Shown here: positions 21,030 through 30,826 of the stretch, piece by piece
How the letters are laid out: each line of letters opens with the position of its first letter
How positions within the stretch are numbered: position 1 is the first letter of the stretch
NCBI GenBank assembly: GCA_049724395.1
Contig: JAUGWO010000094.1
Location: 1-30,826, forward strand
DNA: 30,826 nucleotides
Source of the DNA: Spongospora subterranea f. sp. subterranea
Lineage: Eukaryota > Endomyxa: Phytomyxea > Phytomyxea > Plasmodiophorida
Direction: 5' to 3'
The notes under the pieces: generated by a model
Told to the model about the DNA's origin: nothing
Seen by the model: the letters and a program-made list of their open reading frames with translations, nothing else
Database searches by the model: none
Position numbers and translations under genes: made by a program

Positions 21030-23917
21030 ATGTGGCGAAACTGCCGTATTTACGTTTGGTCTGTTTTACTGACGATCGTGTTGGGCCCGAACTCAACGAT
21101 GGCACAATGCGGGACCTGTACGATCAGCGGAGACGCTCATTATGTGACTTTGGACGGGGCTGAACATCACTATTATGGGCGTGGCTGGCATCGCCTATTC
21201 CAGATCGACCGTTTTGAGCTGCAGTGTCTCCTGGTCGACTGTCGAGATGCCAAAGAGACGCTCATGGGGCATATGTTACGAAACGGTCGTGATCGCCAAT
21301 GTTACCAGTCTTGCCGGGCCCGGTTCACCCCGCCTGACAAATCTTGCCCTCAAATCGCGACATGGGAACCATTGGCTATTGATGGTGATGGACTTAGTGC
21401 TGTTTCGGTTAACGAAGTCCCATTAGACGCTGCACGCAGCGTTAAACCTACGAAGCCGTAATGCAACAGGCCCGTCCTCATGGGCGCTGCGCATCGCTCG
21501 AGTAGGAAAGGATGCCATTGCGTTCGATTTAATGATGGGAGGATACGCTGGTATCGTGGCTCGACTAGGGCCCAAACGTATCGTAACACTGACAGTGCGA
21601 GGTGTGACCGGTGGCAGCGGATTATGCGGCAGCTGCGACGGGTTGGCATCAAATGACCTGGCCGGGGCCACGCGCCTCAACATCTCCGATGTCGCTGGAC
21701 ATGACCGCTTTGCTTCCATGCACATTCGTGGAGCCCCAGGATTTACGTTGATTCCAAAAAAGCCGGAATGTGCCGGTGGGAAATCGGTGGACGAAAAAGC
21801 GGCCATGGCGCGACTGCGACGCGAAGAAGTGACTCGAAAAGAAAACGCCGAGTCGACGCGAAGTCGGAATGAGGGCTTAAGGGCCCTCGGGGCGCCATTA
21901 CCGCCAGGAGAAGATGCAGAAAGTGTGCAACCATTTCCAGGGGTAGCGATATGCAGCAATCACACGGTGTTAAGCAATGTTGTGAAAGATTGCCATGCTG
22001 GAATGATTGTATCGCCGACGTCCCCAGATCCTCGCATGCTGTTTGCCATTGATTCTTGTGTATTAGATAAAGCTAACGGAAGAGGATATGAACTGGCGGC
22101 TGCTTCAAACGTCGTCGCATACGTTCAGTCACTGATGGCTGACCAGCAAGGTGAACTAGCAATGAGAGAATTGAAGAAAAGCGGCAAGTTTTGTGCCATG
22201 TGCCAATCGCAGATTCAGACGTTCATTGTCGACACGAAACAAATACTCAAACATTCGGTGGCAAACAGAACCAAGGTCGGAGATCCCGGTGCCGCGTATT
22301 ATTCGCCCTTTGAACCAGCGCCATTCGAACCAGAACCATCGGAAGGGCCGACCCCGTCTCCTACATTATTTCCCGTTGTTGATTTTCCAACAATACCTGT
22401 CGTTCCACAGAATATGGTCATGACAGCTCCGCCATTTCCAAAAGCCACCAACCCGTTTCCTCTGAATTCTAAGGGATCTCCGATTCGATCAGACAACGTT
22501 GTTGCACCTGTGGTTGTTACCCCTGCTCCACTGGTTGCTCCTCAATCCGTCATGTCTGTCCCGACAATGTCTCCCGGAATGGCTGACGTTCTTGAGAAGG
22601 GGACGTTCAACAACGACAAACCATCTGAATCCAAAACCGGGGGGTCGAAAAAACTAGCGTCCAGTGGTGAATCAGGGTCCTATCACTTGAAAAGCGGTGG
22701 AGCTCCAAAACCGTCAATGAAACAATCATCATCGGGAAACCGAAAATTGCCAGCCGAATCCTCGAAGCAGAGAATGTCTGATAATGGCGGGATCGTTGAC
22801 GATCCAGTTCCTGTGTCTTCTTCATCTTCCGCCAAACGCCATCGCCCGATCACTACACCAACGGCGCACCCACAAACATTGCCACCTATTCTTCCAGGAT
22901 CGCAGCCATCTTTTCAGTATAAGAACACGACAACCACTTCGGCAAAGCCAGCATCTGATTTCAATGGGACAAGTTTTGCTCCATCGTTTACCGTATCATC
23001 AACGCCTTCGCTTCTCTCCCTACGCGGATCATCAGGCGCCGAACGTGAAACACCCGAAGACACGCCGCCAGCTGACGAAGTGGCCGCCCCCTCTTATGGA
23101 AGAAACGATGGGCATTTCATCTTTAACCTACTCGACTTCTGAACCAGCGACTCAGCAATATTCACCAGCTCCTACAATAAGTCAACCGATATCTGCGCCT
23201 AATTCAAGTTCTTCATTGATTGAGGGTTCTGTTCCAATGGCGTCTAACGGTTCATTGATCAAGGCAAGGTCGGTTGTTTCTGCGGCTGTCCCTTCGACGC
23301 TACCACGCACGACTTCTCTCACTCCAACGCGAATTCTAGAATCGTCCTCCGTTCTCGCAGTTCAGCCGCCAGGGTTGGCCTCACCCTCTGTTCAGGAACC
23401 GTCCTCCGTTCTCGCGGTTCAGGCACCACCAGGGTTAGCCTCGATCTCGGTCGACGTCGTTACCCCGCAACCTACTGCGGCGCCGACCAGGTGGACTCCA
23501 GCAATGCTGCCGTTACCCGCTGCTATCGCGCCACAAGTGCCTGTCATTCAGCCAGCTGAACCTGCGCCGCTTCCGTTACTGTCAACGGAACAGCCTCTTG
23601 GGGTTGACATTGATATTCCTAGTAACGTGTCTGTCCCCACCGTCGAAGCTCCCGATAACGTTGCCGACGTTCCGGGCATTGCGCCACCTTCTCGGGTAAT
23701 TTTATGGGACCCGGAACTCTCCGCTGGAATGGCGGAAGCGCCAGTAGCGGCGCTAAAGGCTAATGCGAACGAGACCTCATCCAATGTACCTGTGAATAAT
23801 CAAACTTCCGCTGGCGACGAATACTGCCTCGATGATGATCCCGGTCCAAGATACATCCAGAAGCGACCTCATCGTACTCGATATAAACGACGACGAAGAC
23901 CGCAACAACCACTGTAA
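21030..23917 (+). CDS. Secreted vWD-domain protein with long Pro/Ser/Thr-rich tail
   Basis: ATG 21030 begins a signal peptide (MWRNCRIYVWSVLLTIVLG). A von Willebrand factor type D domain follows directly: CGTCTISGDAHYVTLDG opens it, and GLCGSCDGLASNDL near 21622-21660 closes it. A charged linker and a cysteine-bearing region (KDCHAGMIV, KSGKFCAMCQSQIQTF) come next. From about 22290 the protein is Pro/Ser/Thr-rich, with a small internal repeat (PSSVLAVQ occurring twice near 23345-23425) and a basic C terminus (RTRYKRRRRPQQPL). Three open frames cover it: 21030-21461, about 21430-23142 and about 22784-23917. An intron such as GTGATG (21385) to CAACAG (21469) would join the first two; the second join was not pinned. 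AATAAA at 23946 fits the end. vWD proteins are typically secreted and multimerise; this one has no recognised partner domain. Confidence 0.8.
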
Positions 23918-23945
23918 TAGAACCTGGAAAACAGGGCTATCATTT

Positions 23946-23951
23946 AATAAA
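23946..23951 (+). terminator. Polyadenylation signal AATAAA
   Basis: The hexamer lies 29 bp after the stop of the vWD gene and ahead of the convergent RPS15A gene. Confidence 0.6.
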
Positions 23952-24114
23952 ATATATAATCATTCATCGAATTATTTGAAGGAAAAACGCATCAAAATCA
24001 GAGCCAGAGTGAAAACAACCCGTTGATAAGAGTCGAATAAGATAATCTCAAAAAAGGCTTATAGATAGGTTGAAGTATGATCAGATTTTAATTTCAATAT
24101 GAGACACAGCGTAT

Positions 24115-24741
24115 TTAGTAGAAATAACCGAGGATCTTTCCACCGGTGTGTTTGCGACGGGCCTCTTCATGGTCCATGACGCCGGCAGATGTGGTGAGAA
24201 CGATGAAACCGAACTGGCGAGCGGGCAGCAAATTAGATACCCATTTCTCGTAGTTCTTGACTTGCACGTCGAATCGTGGGGAAATGACACCACACTTGTT
24301 GATGCGTCCAAGCAGGTTAATGACGATCTTGCCACCACGGCGATCATCGACAAGTTCAAACTCCCCAATATACCCTATGATGAATTCGATAAATATAACA
24401 GAAGATAGTCATGGCCAACCAGTTGACCAGCAAATAAAGTTGAATAAACAATATGACAGAAATATAATGAACTGCAATGCGGGCGGTCATGAATTTTGAT
24501 ATAATGAATCAAACTAGCGTTACGAATTCAATGCCGGGTGTTCTGAGAACAAAAGGTCCATGTGCAGTAACCGATGTCAAACGGTATGCGGATGTATATG
24601 GCACTAACCGTGCTTCATCATGACAGTCAAAAATTTGATCACGACTTTGCTGCTAGGGCGAACCAGAACCTGGCGTTTACCACGTCGTTCGGCATTCACG
24701 ATGCTGTTCAGCGTGTTGTTCAGGACGCTCATGAGCACCAT
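24115..24741 (-). CDS. RPS15A: 40S ribosomal protein S15a (uS8)
   Basis: Two exons (24741-24609 and 24374-24115) join across a 234-nt phase-1 intron (GTTAGT to CATAG) to give 130 residues, the normal length of this protein. Exon 1 begins [14 protein letters not shown] and runs through [18 protein letters not shown] to MMKHG. Exon 2 continues [19 protein letters not shown], then [10 protein letters not shown] and [19 protein letters not shown], and ends GGKILGYFY. uS8 binds 18S rRNA helix 21 in the small ribosomal subunit. The gene is convergent with the vWD gene, 197 bp between stops, with ATTAAA on this strand about 25 bp past the stop. I looked for a snoRNA in the intron (C/D boxes) and saw none. 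Confidence 0.98.
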
Positions 24742-25747
24742 CTTTGTAAACGGCGATGAGGAACCTCGATAATTCTCAATGGTCGATGTTTGCGCCACGG
24801 ACTCCGCAGATTTGCGAGCTTCGGATGATATATGGACCAACGCCCTTATCCATTGCTCGACGATGGCTCACGCAGCAACACAACATTACTCTAAAACACA
24901 AAGTCATAGCCACTTTCATACGAACGCAACCAGACTATTTGCTCAGTTGATTTGATGATTTTTATGACTGGTTCAAGACGCTGAACTAATCGTGATTTGT
25001 TGAAATAATATTGCTTCTTAATCAGACTGTTAATATTATTGGTGCTGTTTAAAGTCATCTCGAAAGAAGAAACCTTTCGTGCGGCGCCTACATGTTAATT
25101 TTGATTACTCAATTTGTTGCATTTGCCATGCGACAGGTGGCAAACCAATGATCGCCAAAGAGAGGGGCATTGTTTAAGATTCTCACTTTCCATTCAGCCT
25201 ACAGAACCCACGAGCTATGCCAGAACCACCAAGCTTTTCTAATTTACATTATATTAGTTGAACTGATCACCATCAGATAGACCTTAGGCGAAACCTTTGG
25301 CAAATTTTTTCAATGTAACTTTTGATAAAAGCGACTGATTTTTACGATTTGATCTCAATGGCTGTCAGCAGGCGTTCCCTGCTTGAATTCGTGTCGGCTG
25401 CCTTATCTGTTTCGATGAGATTGGGTGATGTGTTTGTTAGTTTAAGTGTTTTGCTGTCTTTGAACCCTCTATACACATTATGGATTGTTTGTTGTGGTGC
25501 TTGGGTTATCCAAATTGGTCAAGTACCTACATTGGTTCGGTTGTTCACGCTTGGCTTTTTTGGGTATTGTCGTAGCCTCTATTCAAACTGTGCTGCATTC
25601 TCCTTTAGTGTGTTCTGATCTGTTCCTAAATTAGTGTACTATCGATGGTGATCGTATTAAGTTAGTTTAATGAGAGGAGCGTTTACGTCATTGTTCGGTT
25701 TACTCTGTTCCAATTAGGGTTACAAACTGTTGCAAAAATAACATATA
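24742..25747. other. Intergenic region upstream of RPS15A
   Basis: This presumably holds the RPS15A promoter. A hydrophobic open frame at 25322-25618 (including LYTLWIVCCGAWVIQIGQ) lies in T-rich DNA and starts at TTG. I do not count it as a gene. Nothing else is recognised up to the mariner terminal repeat at 25748. Confidence 0.5.
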
Positions 25748-26170
25748 CTCCGTCCGTCCCATAAAACCTATCGAAAAACAGTAATGCGCCAACTTAAGGT
25801 CATTTTTCATCCGATTTGTTTGCTTTACGTTGCGTCAGCCGCATGCCTGAAATTCAGATGTAAGAGTGCCGAAATGATATTTTTTGAATTTTTTTCATTG
25901 CGTATTTCATGGCGAAATATGCGATTTTGTACGTCAACCAAGACGGACACTGAACTCGACAAAGGTTCGACAATTTATACAGGGATATTTTTTGTGATCG
26001 TAGATAGGCAAATTGACGCAGAATCCGACTATATTTGTTTGTAAAATTAGCGAGCAACTTGAAACTGGTGTAGGCCAGTTTGAAGATGGGCAATCCAGGA
26101 TATTCCCAATTGAAAGGTGAGACGTTGACCATGATGGGACCTCCGTCAGGATCACGTATCACAAGTTACA

Positions 26171-26709
26171 AATATCTATTGATCATGTTGTTGATAAAGT
26201 ATGAGATGTAATGGGGGACATGTGCCGTACTTCATTACATATTGTCTAATATCTATTGATCATGTTGTTGATAAAGTATGAGATGTAATGGGTGACATGT
26301 GCCGTACTTCATTACATATTGTCTAATCTCTATTGATCATGTTGTTGATAAAGTATGAGATGTAATGGGGTACATGTGCAGTACTTTATTACATATTGTC
26401 TAATATCTATTGATCATGTTGTTGATAAAGTATGAGATGTAATGGGGGACATGTGCCGTACTTCATTACATATTGTCTAATATCTATTGATCATGTTGTT
26501 GATAAAGTATGAGATGTAATGGGGAACATATGCCGTACTTCATTACATATTGTCTAATCTCTATTGATCATGTTGTTGATAAAGTATGAGATGTAATGGG
26601 GGACATGTGCAGTACTTCATTACATATTGTCTAATATCTATTGATCATGTTGTTGAAAAAGTATGAGATGTAATGGGGGACATGTGCCGTACTTCATTAC
26701 ATATTGTCT
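26171..26709 (+). repeat. 77-bp tandem array, seven copies, in mariner-like element 1
   Basis: Exactly 539 bp make seven units of 77 bp (TCTATTG at 26175, 26252, 26329, 26406, 26483, 26560 and 26637). Copies differ at only a few sites. Each unit carries an inverted pair ATGTAATG...CATTACAT that could form a hairpin or a repeated binding site. The array stops 13 bp before the transposase ATG at 26723, and an in-frame ATG also lies inside the last unit (26663). Confidence 0.97.
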
Positions 26710-26722
26710 TTCATCATCAATC

Positions 26723-28067
26723 ATGGATATCTCTGCCATAGAGAGAAAATGTATTTTGACTAGTGATCAACACCTGGCTGTTTTCCACTTTCTTGCAGCA
26801 AGAAAAAAGGATTCTGACGGTTCTCACGAATTGATGAAAGGCACAGTCCCTGCCGCTGCTGCACTTTTCCAAGTGACCGAAGCTACCATCCGGAAAATTT
26901 ACAATCGTGGCCGTCAATTTTTGGCTAAAGGAAATTTGATTCCCGACGTGGCAGCTCGACATTCTGGCAGATCTGGTCAAAAACAAAGTGTGGATTCGGA
27001 TGTGGAGGCCATCTCCGCAATCCCGTTGACATTACGTCAAAATATTCGCACAATGGCACACAACTTGAAAATTTTTAAAACCACACTATGTCGCCGTATC
27101 AAGGAGCAAACAATCATCAAGCCACACACCAGCGCTATCAAACCAACTTTGAACGAAAAGAACCGCCTGGATCGTGTGCTGTACTGCATTTCCCACCTGA
27201 ACTTCAATCCACTGCGCAATGAGTATTCGTTCGACGCCATGTTCATCACGATCCATATCGATGAAAAATGGTTTCTATTTGACGAAAGCAAGCAATCGCT
27301 ATTATTTGGCAGCAGGGGAGGAACCTCCACATCGCATGGTCAAAAGCAAGAGTTTTATTAACAAGGTGATGTTCATGGCGGCGGTCGCAAGACCACGGTA
27401 CGATTCAAATACCCAGAGAATGTTTGACGGAAAATTAGGTATTGGGCTTTTGTTAAAGCCGAACCTGAGAGAAGGAATAGTAAGAACAGGCGAGCAGGAA
27501 CAATGGAGACCAAAGCTATCACTTCCATCGGAAGAGTAGAGATCATCAATATGATGACAGCAAACGTTTTTCCGGCAATTGCAGAAAAATGGCCCCGGGG
27601 ATCGGCAGGAAAGATTTATTTACAGCAGGATAATGCTAAACCATGCTCGAGGAGATGACCCAACCATTTCAGCAGCATTAGAAACTCTAAAGGAACAAGG
27701 ATGTGAAATTCAAATATGGCAACAGCCGGCTAACAGCCCGGATTTGAATGTGCTAGATTTTGGATTTTTCCGCGCTATCCAGAGCTTACAACATCAACTG
27801 CCTCAGAGTGGAATATATGACCTTATTCGTGCAACAGAGAAGGCGTTCATGGAGATTGAATAAACGGCGTTGATCAATGTCTTCTTAACCCTGCAAGGGT
27901 GCATGCTTGAGGTAATGACTTGCAATGGAGGCAATAATTACAGGATACCACACATGGGGAAGGCGAAGCTAATCAGATCTAATGCACTTCCGACTTGGTT
28001 GAATTGCCCAGTCGAAGTCGTTAACCAAGCCCAAAAATTAATTATTGACTGTGTGACGAACCCATAA
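26723..28067 (+). pseudogene. Mariner-like transposase, disabled
   Basis: The product starts MDISAIERKCILTSDQHLAV. An N-terminal helix-turn-helix region (ATIRKIYNRGRQF, LTLRQNIRTMAHNLKIF) is followed by the DDE domain: first Asp in IHIDEKWF, then KSKSFINKVMFMAAVARPR, second Asp in LQQDNA, third Asp in NSPDLNVLDFGFF. The C terminus has VFLTLQGCMLEV and PHMGKAKLIRS. This order and wording match the plant/oomycete-like mariner clade as I recall it. Compared with that family, the frame shifts three times (near 27271, 27443 and 27645) and has one early stop (27861-27863). All three catalytic Asp codons are present. It is non-functional but not ancient. Confidence 0.9.
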
Positions 28068-28408
28068 AATAAATTTTCGAGGTTTCGAAAAAAAACAATG
28101 TGCCAACTTAAGCTTATTTTTCATCCGATTTTCTTGCTCGAAGTTGCATAAGCTGCATGCGTGACAACCAGATTTAAGAGTGCCAACCGGAATTTTTTTC
28201 AATTTATTTTTATCACACTGAACTCGACAATAGTTCGACAAATTAACAGCTACAGGGGTAATATTGGTAATTGTAGATAGGCAACTTCGCGTAGAATCCG
28301 ACAATATTTTTTTGAAAATTTTGCGAGCAAGTTCAAGTACTGTAGGGCAGTGTTAAGAAGGACCATCCAGCATATATCCATTGATAGAGGAGACAATCGC
28401 CATTATGG

Positions 28409-29725
28409 GACCTAACTCAGGATCACGTTTCACATGTAGTATTGGGCGTAGATCATCGTGGGACCTAAGTCAGGATCACACGTTTCACACGTAGTATTGG
28501 GCGTAGATCTTCGTGGGACCTAAGTCAGGATCACGTTTCACATGTAGTATTGGGCGTAGATCATCGTGGGACCTAAGTCAGGATCACACGTTTCGACACG
28601 TAGTATTGGGCGTAGATCTTCGTGGGACCTAAGTATGTAGTATTGGGCGTAGATCATCGTGGGACCTAAGTTTCATGTAGTATTGGGGAGATCATCACCA
28701 CACGTTTCACATGTAGTATTGGGCGTAGATCATCGTTTCACACCTAAGTCAGGATCACGTTTAGTATTGGGCGTAGATGGGACCTAAGTCAGGATCACGT
28801 TTCACATGTAGTATTGGGCGTAAATTCGTGGGACCTAAGTCAGGATCATTGTAGAGTCAGGTCAGGATCACGTTTCACATGTAGTATTGGGCGTAGATCA
28901 TCGTGGGACCTAAGTCAGGATCACGTTTCACATGTAGTATTGGGCGTAGATCATCGTGGGACCTAAGTCAGGATCACACCATTCACATGTAGTGTTGGGC
29001 GTAGATCTTCGTGGGACCTAAGTCAGGATCACGTTTCACATGTAGTATTGGGCGTTCGATCGTGGGACCTAAGTAGGATCATCTTCGTGGGACCTAAGTC
29101 AGGATCACGATTCACATGTAGTGTTGGGCGTAGATCTTCGTGGGACCTAAGTCAGGATCACGATTCACATGTAGTGTTGGGCGTAGATCTTTGGGACGTG
29201 GGACCTAAGTCAGGATCACGTTTCACATGTAGTGTTGGGCGTAGATCTTCGTGGGACCTAACTCAGGATCACGTTTCACATGTAGTATTGGGCGTAGATC
29301 ATCGTGGGACCTAAGTCAGGATCACACGTTTCACACGTAGTATTGGGCGTAGATCTTCGTGGGACCTAAGTCAGGATCACGTTTCACATGTAGTATTGGG
29401 CGTAGATCATCGTGGGACCTAAAGGATCACGATTCACATGTAGTGTTGGGCGTAGATCTTCGTGGGACCTAAGTCAGGATCACACATGTAGTGTTGGGCG
29501 TAGATCTTCGTGGGACCTAAGTCAGGATCACGTTTCACATGTAGTGTTGGGCGTAGATCTTCGTGGGACCTAAGTCAGGATCACGATTCACATGTAGTGT
29601 TGGGCGTAGATCTTCGTGGGACCTAAGTCAGGATCACGATTCACATGTAGTGTTGGGCGTAGATCTTCGTGGGACCTAAGTCAGGATCACGTTTCACATT
29701 TAGTACTGGGCGTAAATCATCGTTA
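28409..29725 (+). repeat. Irregular minisatellite of about 53 bp, roughly 24 copies, in mariner-like element 2
   Basis: The unit contains GTGGGACCTAAGTCAGGATC, then ACGTTTCACATGTAG and a TATTGGGCGTAGATCATC block. Two main variants alternate: ACGTTTCACATGTAGTATTG with ATCATC, and ACGATTCACATGTAGTGTTG with ATCTTC. Many units are cut short or fused, especially 28620-28870. The array ends about 5 bp before the transposase ATG (29729). The long open frames across it are repeat artefacts. Confidence 0.95.
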
Positions 29726-29728
29726 ACA

Positions 29729-30826
29729 ATGGATCCCTCTGAGGTCGAATTGCGAAAAAAGCAGCTGAGCGATGATGAGCGCCGTGCCATTTTTGATTTT
29801 CTCAGTGTCAGAAGGAAGAATCAGGATGTGTCAGATAAGTTAATGATAGGGACCATCTCCGCCGCAGCAACACGATTCACAGTCACTGAAACCTCCATCA
29901 GAAAAATCTACAATCGTGGCTGTCAATCATTATCATAAGGGAGGTTGATACCTGATACAGCAGCAAGGCATATTGGCAGGCCCGAACGTAAGAAGGTAGT
30001 TACTTTAAACCTTGAGGCAATCATGACTATTCCGTTGACATTGCGCCAAAACATTCGCTCGACGGCGTATTACTTGAATGTTTTCAAAAGCACTTTGCAT
30101 CGCCGTAAAGGAAGGAGGATTAATAAAGCCCCATACTAACGCTATCAAACCCTATTTGACCGAGCGGGAACAAAGTCGACCGCATTCAATTCTGCATCTC
30201 TCATCTCGACGTGAATCCGTCGAACAATGATTACAGTTTTGACCTGATGACGACGAGATGGGAATAAGCGATTTGATTTAGGGAGCTAACGAGGGAACCA
30301 TTGTGATAGGCCAGATGGCTGATTGCAGCAGCAAAAATAGAGATTCATCACAAAGGCGTGTCTGAGGCGGTAGCACGGCCACGGAATCAGAGCATTGAAG
30401 AGGTTTGAATGGGGAAAAATCTGAGAAAAATGCGATTTCGTATAGAGAATGGAAAGGAAACAAACTGGTGGCTGGAAGAACTACAAAAGCAGATCCACCA
30501 GTTAACTGTATATGCTTATCTTGATACATTTCCAGCAAGCACCAGAAAAATGGCCAGACATGGGGCGGCTGACTACATAATCATGCAACATATGAAAGCC
30601 ATTAGATGGCAATTACCCGGAATCATCTGCAGGGACGCATTAAAGGGCCAAAGATTGCCTAATCGAGTTGCTACAACTGGCCAATAGTCCCGATCTCAAC
30701 GTACTCGACTTAGGATTCTGATCCAGCACAACTTGTAGCATCAACTGCCGCAAAGAAACACTCCACGAACTTATTCTTGCAACAGAGAAAGCGTTCAGTG
30801 ATTTGGAGCCTGTTGCCCTGAATAAC
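29729..30826 (+). pseudogene. Mariner-like transposase relic, 3' end outside window
   Basis: It starts MDPSEVELRKKQLSDDERRA, then SAAATRFTVTETSIRKIYNR, an in-frame stop at about 29936, LIPDTAARHIGRP and LTLRQNIRSTAYYLNVFKS. After about 30130 several stops and frame changes follow and the catalytic core (30240-30680) is barely recognisable. Near the end NSPDLNVLDLGF and HELILATEKAFSDLE match the C-terminal part of the family. It is more decayed than element 1. Confidence 0.88.

Larger units (their letters stand above)
25748..28067 (+). mobile_element. Mariner-like element 1 (plant/oomycete-like type), decayed
   Basis: The left end reads CTCCGTCCGTCCCATAAAA directly after TA, the classic terminal sequence of plant-type mariner/Stowaway elements. 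A 5' region of about 420 bp, a 77-bp tandem array and a transposase gene follow. No inverted right end is visible: the sequence after the transposase stop runs into the left region of a second related element, so the right end is lost or replaced. The left 400 bp matches that second element (shared GCCAACTTAAG, TTTTTCATCCGATTT and AAGAGTGCC blocks). Confidence 0.85.
28056..30826 (+). mobile_element. Mariner-like element 2, decayed, continues past the window
   Basis: It begins around the CCCATAAAA motif near 28056-28064, a worn version of element 1's left end. The left region (28100-28440) is homologous to 25780-26160. A 1.3-kb minisatellite and a transposase relic follow, and the sequence still matches transposase at the last base (ATEKAFSDLE). 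It lies head to tail with element 1, with no unrelated DNA between them. Confidence 0.8.

Noticed and set aside
24148-24408. Plus-strand open frame over RPS15A exon 2
   Set aside because: It is antisense to the highly conserved ribosomal protein coding sequence.
24375-24608. Possible snoRNA inside the RPS15A intron
   Set aside because: Ribosomal protein introns often host snoRNAs, but I found no convincing C/D box pair or H/ACA layout.
25322-25618. Hydrophobic 98-residue membrane protein
   Set aside because: It starts at TTG in T-rich DNA, where hydrophobic frames arise by chance, and has no supporting splice or family signal.
25784-26162. Open frames on both strands in the left part of mariner-like element 1
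   Set aside because: The homologous region in element 2 does not keep them, and they show no protein-like pattern.
26171-26709. CRISPR-like array
   Set aside because: The units are contiguous with no unique spacers, and the window is eukaryotic. It is a minisatellite inside a transposon.
29048-29314. Repetitive open frame across the 53-bp array
   Set aside because: It is a product of the repeat unit having an open phase. The unit length varies and the frame is not kept across the array.
1-30826. Retrotransposon, retrovirus-like or Polinton-like elements
   Set aside because: I looked for reverse transcriptase, integrase, capsid or polymerase motifs and for long terminal repeats and saw none.

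Overview
The window reads as nuclear DNA of an invertebrate-like animal with very short introns. The evidence is a two-exon gene for ribosomal protein uS8/RPS15A, a secreted protein with a von Willebrand factor D (vWD) domain, spliced ankyrin and multi-pass membrane genes, two eukaryotic tRNA-Thr(AGU) genes and three kinds of cut-and-paste DNA transposon. Most introns I could place by frame and splice signals are about 41-65 nt, with a few of 99-234 nt. The sequence alone does not fix the species.

Layout. 1-2925 (+): the 3' part of an intron-rich gene joining a MULE-like transposase core, an AT-hook and a C-terminal ubiquitin-specific-protease (USP)-like domain. 3546-6197 (-): a 15-exon ankyrin gene in which one exon plus its intron has been tandemly amplified. 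About 6271-8670: coding-looking pieces on both strands that I could not assemble. 9311-9383 (+): tRNA-Thr. 9474-10989: a complete-ended PIF/Harbinger element flanked by TTA. It carries a spliced Myb/SANT-like gene and a 146-bp fold-back where the transposase should be. 11160-14153 (-): an unidentified multi-exon membrane protein gene. 14540-14954 (+): a 100-residue, probably mitochondrial, membrane protein. 15052-16332 (-): small hypothetical ORFs. 16333-18650: mostly empty, T-rich DNA. 18653-20540 (-): hypothetical exons and the second tRNA-Thr. 21030-23917 (+): the secreted vWD protein. 24115-24741 (-): RPS15A, tail to tail with the vWD gene. 25748-30826: two related, decayed mariner-like elements of the plant/oomycete-like type, head to tail.

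The most unusual features are: (1) the transposase-USP fusion, which keeps its catalytic Cys, His and Asp; (2) the ankyrin gene, where all repeat-unit length changes fall inside introns so the frame survives; (3) the mariner pair, where each transposase ORF is immediately preceded by a tandem array, but the two arrays have unrelated units (77 bp x 7 and about 53 bp x about 24); and (4) the Harbinger derivative, which keeps its DNA-binding accessory gene while the transposase region is replaced by an inverted copy of that gene's end.

No operon-like system covers the window. Genes alternate in strand and the regions look independent.
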